Positions 61,270-64,000 of a stretch of DNA of 64,000 nt are shown one piece after another. The DNA comes from Candidatus Borkfalkia ceftriaxoniphila (GTDB lineage: Bacteria > Bacillota > Clostridia > Christensenellales > Borkfalkiaceae), in NCBI RefSeq assembly GCF_004134775.1, contig NZ_SDOZ01000002.1, positions 1,710,005 to 1,774,004 on the forward strand, read 5' to 3'. The notes beneath the pieces are model-generated. The model did not search any database. It worked only from the letters and a program-made list of their open reading frames with translations, and was not told the origin of the DNA. The position numbers and the translations under genes are program-made. Every line of letters begins with the position of its first letter. The stretch's first letter is position 1.

Positions 61270-62424
61270 TTATAAAACTCTCAATCTTGTCACGAATTCG
61301 AGCGCGCCGATGTCGGCGATCACTTTATCGGAAGGCTTTTCGTCGAGGTCGACGATGAGATACGCCTTGTCGCCTTTGGATTTATCCAGAAGGTTGGCGA
61401 TATTGATGCCCGCAGCAGAAATGATGGAAGTGATCTTGGAAATAACTTCCTTTACGTTGTCGTGCATGACGGTCATACGGCTCACCGAAGAACGGGGCGA
61501 GAAAACGTCGGGATAGTTGACGCTGTGGACGATATTTCCGTTTTCGATGTATTCCGCGAGTTCTTTCGCCGCCATCATCGCGCAGTTGTCCTCCGCTTCG
61601 GGCGTGGACGCGCCGAGATGGGGTACGCATATAATATTTTTGACGCCGATCAGTTGGTCGGCGGGAAAGTCCGTGATATAGCGTTCGAGTTTTCCGCTCT
61701 CGACTGCCGCGACGACTGCCGCGTTGTCTACGAGTTCGCCGCGCGAATTGTTGATGAGCACCGCGCCGTCCTTCATTTTCGCAAAGGTATCGGCGTTGAA
61801 CATATTGGCGGTCGAGGGGGTGAAGGGGACGTGCACGGTGATAAAGTCCGCCGTTTTCAAAAGCGTATCGAGGTCGGAAGTCTTGACCTGCGTGTCGAGG
61901 TGCAAAGCCCCGTCGATGGAGAGATAGGGGTCGTAGCCGAGCACGTTCATGCCGAGTCCGACAGCCGCGTTCGCCACGTTCACGCCGATGGCGCCGAGTC
62001 CGATCACGCCCAGAGTCTTGCCGGAGATCTCATGTCCCACAAAACTCGATTTGCCCTTTTCGACAATTTTGGAAAGGCCTTCCGCGCCCTTTAACGTTTT
62101 CACCCAGTCGATGGCGTCCGTGATCTTGCGCCCGCCGAGGAAAAGTTCGCATAACACCAGTTCTTTCACCGCGTTCGCGTTCGCGCCGGGGGTATTGAAA
62201 ACGACGATTCCCTTTTCCGTGCACTTGTCGATGGGAATATTGTTGGTGCCCGCGCCCGCGCGTGCCACCGCCAGAAGTTCGTCGTTTAAAGGGTATTCGT
62301 GCATATTGAAACTGCGCAGCATGATGCCGTCGGGATTTTTTACGTCCTTTCCGAATACGTAGCCTGCGGGCAGAAATTTGTCCGCGACTTCGCTGATCTC
62401 GTTGAGTTTTAAAATATTTGCCAT
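61270..62424 (-). CDS. serA: D-3-phosphoglycerate dehydrogenase
   Basis: A 384-residue NAD-dependent enzyme for the first step of serine synthesis. It has the Rossmann motif GVIGLGAIGVNVANAA, the INNSRGELVDNAAVVAAVE segment and the catalytic-His segment VPHLGASTPEAEDNCA. The C-terminal 75 residues or so form a single ACT domain for serine feedback. It lies 11 bases downstream of serC. No phosphoserine phosphatase gene is nearby. Confidence 0.95.
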   Translation of the reverse strand: MANILKLNEISEVADKFLPAGYVFGKDVKNPDGIMLRSFNMHEYPLNDELLAVARAGAGTNNIPIDKCTEKGIVVFNTPGANANAVKELVLCELFLGGRKITDAIDWVKTLKGAEGLSKIVEKGKSSFVGHEISGKTLGVIGLGAIGVNVANAAVGLGMNVLGYDPYLSIDGALHLDTQVKTSDLDTLLKTADFITVHVPFTPSTANMFNADTFAKMKDGAVLINNSRGELVDNAAVVAAVESGKLERYITDFPADQLIGVKNIICVPHLGASTPEAEDNCAMMAAKELAEYIENGNIVHSVNYPDVFSPRSSVSRMTVMHDNVKEVISKITSIISAAGINIANLLDKSKGDKAYLIVDLDEKPSDKVIADIGALEFVTRLRVL

Positions 62425-62435
62425 GATCTTTCTCC

Positions 62436-63509
62436 CTATTTGTTCTCGTTTTCGAACTTTTTCATGAACTCGATAAGCGCTTTCACGCCCTCGACGGGCA
62501 TGGCGTTATAGATGGAGGCGCGCATGCCGCCCACCAGCCTGTGGCCTTTCAGGGAAACGAGCCCCGCGGCTTTCGCCTCTTTGACGAACTTTTCGTCCGT
62601 GTCTTTGGAGGGAGTGACGAAGGGAACGTTCATGATGGAGCGGTCTTTTTTCACGACGCCGTTGGAGTAGAAAGAGGAGTTGTCGATAAAGTCGTACAGG
62701 AGTCCCGCTTTATACTCGTTGATCTTGTTGATCTCTTTCACGCCGCCCAGTTTTTTGAGATGGCGCAGAACGAGGTTCGCCATGTAGATGGAGAAGCAGG
62801 GAGGGGTGTTGTACAGACTGCCGTTTTCCGCCTGCGTCTTCCACTTGAGCATGGTGGGGCATTCGGGACGGGGATTTTCGATGAGGTCCTTGCGCGCGAT
62901 GACGATGGTCACGCCTGCGGGGGCGAGGTTTTTCTGCGCGCCCGCATAGATAACGCCGAATTTGGAAACGTCGATCTCGCGGGAAAGGATGTCGGAACTC
63001 ATATCGCAGGCGAGGGGCGCCTTGGTTTCGGGAAATTTCGTAAAGCGCGTGCCGAAAATGGTGTTGTTGGAGGTAAAGTGCACGTAGTCCGCGTCGTCGT
63101 CGAATTCCACTTTGTCGAGATCGGGGATATATGTGTAAACTTTATCTTCGGAAGAGGCCGCGACGCGCGCCGCGCCGTAGATCTTGCCTTCCTGCCACGC
63201 CTTTTTCGCGAAGTTGCCCGTCACGAGGTAGTCGGCTTTGCCTTTGTGCATCAGATTAAGGGGCACCGCCGCGAACTGCTGGCTCGCGCCGCCCTGTACG
63301 AAGATGACGCAATAATCTTCGGGAATATTCAAAAGATCTCTTAAATTGCGTTCCGCCTCTTCCACGACGGCGGAGTACGCCTTATCCCTGTGGCTGATCT
63401 CGGTCACGCTCATGCCTGTGCCCGCAAAATCCAGAAGCTCTCTTTGCGCCTCTTCCAGAACCTCCGCGGGAAGCATGGAAGGGCCTGCCGAAAAATTGTA
63501 AACTCTCAT
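62436..63509 (-). CDS. serC: Phosphoserine aminotransferase
   Basis: A 357-residue PLP enzyme converting 3-phosphohydroxypyruvate to phosphoserine. It begins MRVYNFSAGPSMLPAEVLEE, the family's start. The PLP lysine lies in IYAGAQKNLAPAGVT, and the C-terminal GGMRASIYNAMP is conserved. GAAGGAG precedes the ATG on the minus strand. Confidence 0.97.
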   Translation of the reverse strand: MRVYNFSAGPSMLPAEVLEEAQRELLDFAGTGMSVTEISHRDKAYSAVVEEAERNLRDLLNIPEDYCVIFVQGGASQQFAAVPLNLMHKGKADYLVTGNFAKKAWQEGKIYGAARVAASSEDKVYTYIPDLDKVEFDDDADYVHFTSNNTIFGTRFTKFPETKAPLACDMSSDILSREIDVSKFGVIYAGAQKNLAPAGVTIVIARKDLIENPRPECPTMLKWKTQAENGSLYNTPPCFSIYMANLVLRHLKKLGGVKEINKINEYKAGLLYDFIDNSSFYSNGVVKKDRSIMNVPFVTPSKDTDEKFVKEAKAAGLVSLKGHRLVGGMRASIYNAMPVEGVKALIEFMKKFENENK

Positions 63510-63557
63510 ATCTTAAAATCTCCTTCAAGATTTGTTTAACAGGGTATATCGTGAATT

Positions 63558-63586
63558 ATTATACAATAAACTGTATTTTTTGACAA
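63558..63586 (-). promoter_or_regulatory. Promoter for the serC-serA operon
   Basis: On the minus strand, TTGTCA (63586-63581), a 17-base spacer and perfect TATAAT (63563-63558). The leader is about 45 bases, too short for a T-box or riboswitch. Confidence 0.8.
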
Positions 63587-63688
63587 GTAAATCGGCCGAC
63601 AATCGGCGCTTTGCGGGTAAAAAAATTCTGCTTGCGCGGAAAGGGTATAAAAATTCGGGTAAGTTGTCAAAAATAAATCGGCAAAGTA

Positions 63689-63717
63689 TTTACTTTTTTT
63701 GAAAAATAGTGTAAAAT
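63689..63717 (+). promoter_or_regulatory. Promoter candidate for the last gene
   Basis: TTTACT (63689-63694), 17-base spacer, TAAAAT (63712-63717). It leaves a leader of about 55 bases before the ATG at 63780. The 270-base stretch between serC and this gene holds only the two divergent promoters. Confidence 0.55.
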
Positions 63718-63779
63718 AGATATCGGAATAGTTTATATTCTTTCTCTCGGAGAAAAAATAATCGATCGCGGGGTTTAAA

Positions 63780-64000
63780 ATGGCGTTTTCTGACAACAAT
63801 CCGAATAGCGGGAATACCTTGACTTCTTATGAGAAATTGAAAGCCACGGAAAAATATTTAGCGAAAATGAAAGACGTTCTGTCCACAATGGATGAGATCT
63901 CGCGCATCAAGCGCGCGAACGGCGACAAGGACGCCGATTCCGACGAGATCGGGGGGTATAAGCGTTCGTCGGTCGTAAAACTCGTTTCCGAACTGGAAAA
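63780..64000 (+). CDS. Partial protein of unknown function, 3' end outside the window
   Basis: The ATG at 63780 opens a frame of at least 73 residues that runs off the window. It begins MAFSDNNPNSGNTLTSYEKL and continues as a charged, helix-prone sequence with 'EKYLAKMKDVLSTMDEISRI'. GGGG lies 6 bases upstream as a weak ribosome binding site. The helical start suggests a coiled-coil or regulatory protein, but too little is visible to name it. Confidence 0.6.
   Translation, partial: MAFSDNNPNSGNTLTSYEKLKATEKYLAKMKDVLSTMDEISRIKRANGDKDADSDEIGGYKRSSVVKLVSELE

Noticed and set aside
63510..63580. T-box or serine-responsive leader before serC
   Set aside because: The predicted leader is about 45 bases, with no specifier stem or terminator/antiterminator pair.
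63536..63799. Open frame of 87 codons on the minus strand upstream of serC
   Set aside because: It covers two divergent promoters in AT-rich DNA and has no ribosome binding site.
1..64000. CRISPR arrays, tRNA or rRNA genes, insertion sequences, prophage or attachment sites
   Set aside because: No regularly spaced repeats, cloverleaf-type sequences, transposase or integrase-like proteins were found by reading both strands; this was not a computed search.

Overview
The window looks like chromosome of an anaerobic, Gram-positive, spore-forming-lineage member of the Clostridia, plausibly a gut Christensenellales-type bacterium (this placement is inference from gene content only). The signs are spoIVA, oxygen-independent ribonucleotide reductase (nrdD/nrdG), rubredoxin, a glycyl radical enzyme, many lipobox-type lipoproteins with lgt and lspA, strong AGGAGG-type ribosome binding sites and rho-independent terminators. 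No rRNA, tRNA, CRISPR array, insertion sequence or phage gene was seen. Coding density is high and no gap between genes exceeds about 270 bases.

Region 1 (1-12916) is a carbohydrate-use locus. It holds the 3' part of a GH78-type protein, a solute-binding lipoprotein, a large Ig-like (Big2) surface protein, an ABC permease carrying an extra extracellular beta-propeller, a second permease, and two GH71/99-like lipoprotein hydrolases. An AraC regulator (12971-13753, minus) divides it from a Gfo/Idh/MocA oxidoreductase and ThuA pair (13891-15665). Region 2 (15861-26310) repeats the plan: a surface protein with InlB-type repeats, a solute-binding lipoprotein, two permeases and two more GH71/99-like lipoproteins. 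The two surface proteins end in the same kind of tail, GCGS plus a hydrophobic stretch plus Lys/Arg. Neither locus encodes the ABC ATPase, so a shared ATPase elsewhere probably powers both.

Region 3 (26349-33721) is the most unusual part. A minus-strand operon encodes a radical-SAM activase, a glycyl radical enzyme with a C-x-E active site, a sedoheptulokinase-like FGGY kinase and a class I mannose-6-phosphate isomerase homologue. It diverges from a ROK regulator and a GmhA-like phosphosugar isomerase. The space between them has a good promoter for each side and six ATTTG/CAAAT half-sites. Together this reads as an undescribed anaerobic sugar (possibly heptulose or deoxysugar) pathway.

Region 4 (33885-43498) holds three regulated stress or salvage units: an ArsR-family repressor with a P1B metal ATPase, a purine permease with adenine deaminase, and a TetR repressor divergent from an MMPL exporter. 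Region 5 (43601-64000) is core genome: minD and a minE-like gene, nrdD-nrdG, dut, rubredoxin, an lgt-pncB-coiled coil-lspA-rluA-type-pyrR operon, der-plsY, spoIVA, a heterodimeric ABC exporter, a 43-residue small protein, serC-serA, and the start of a gene that runs off the window.
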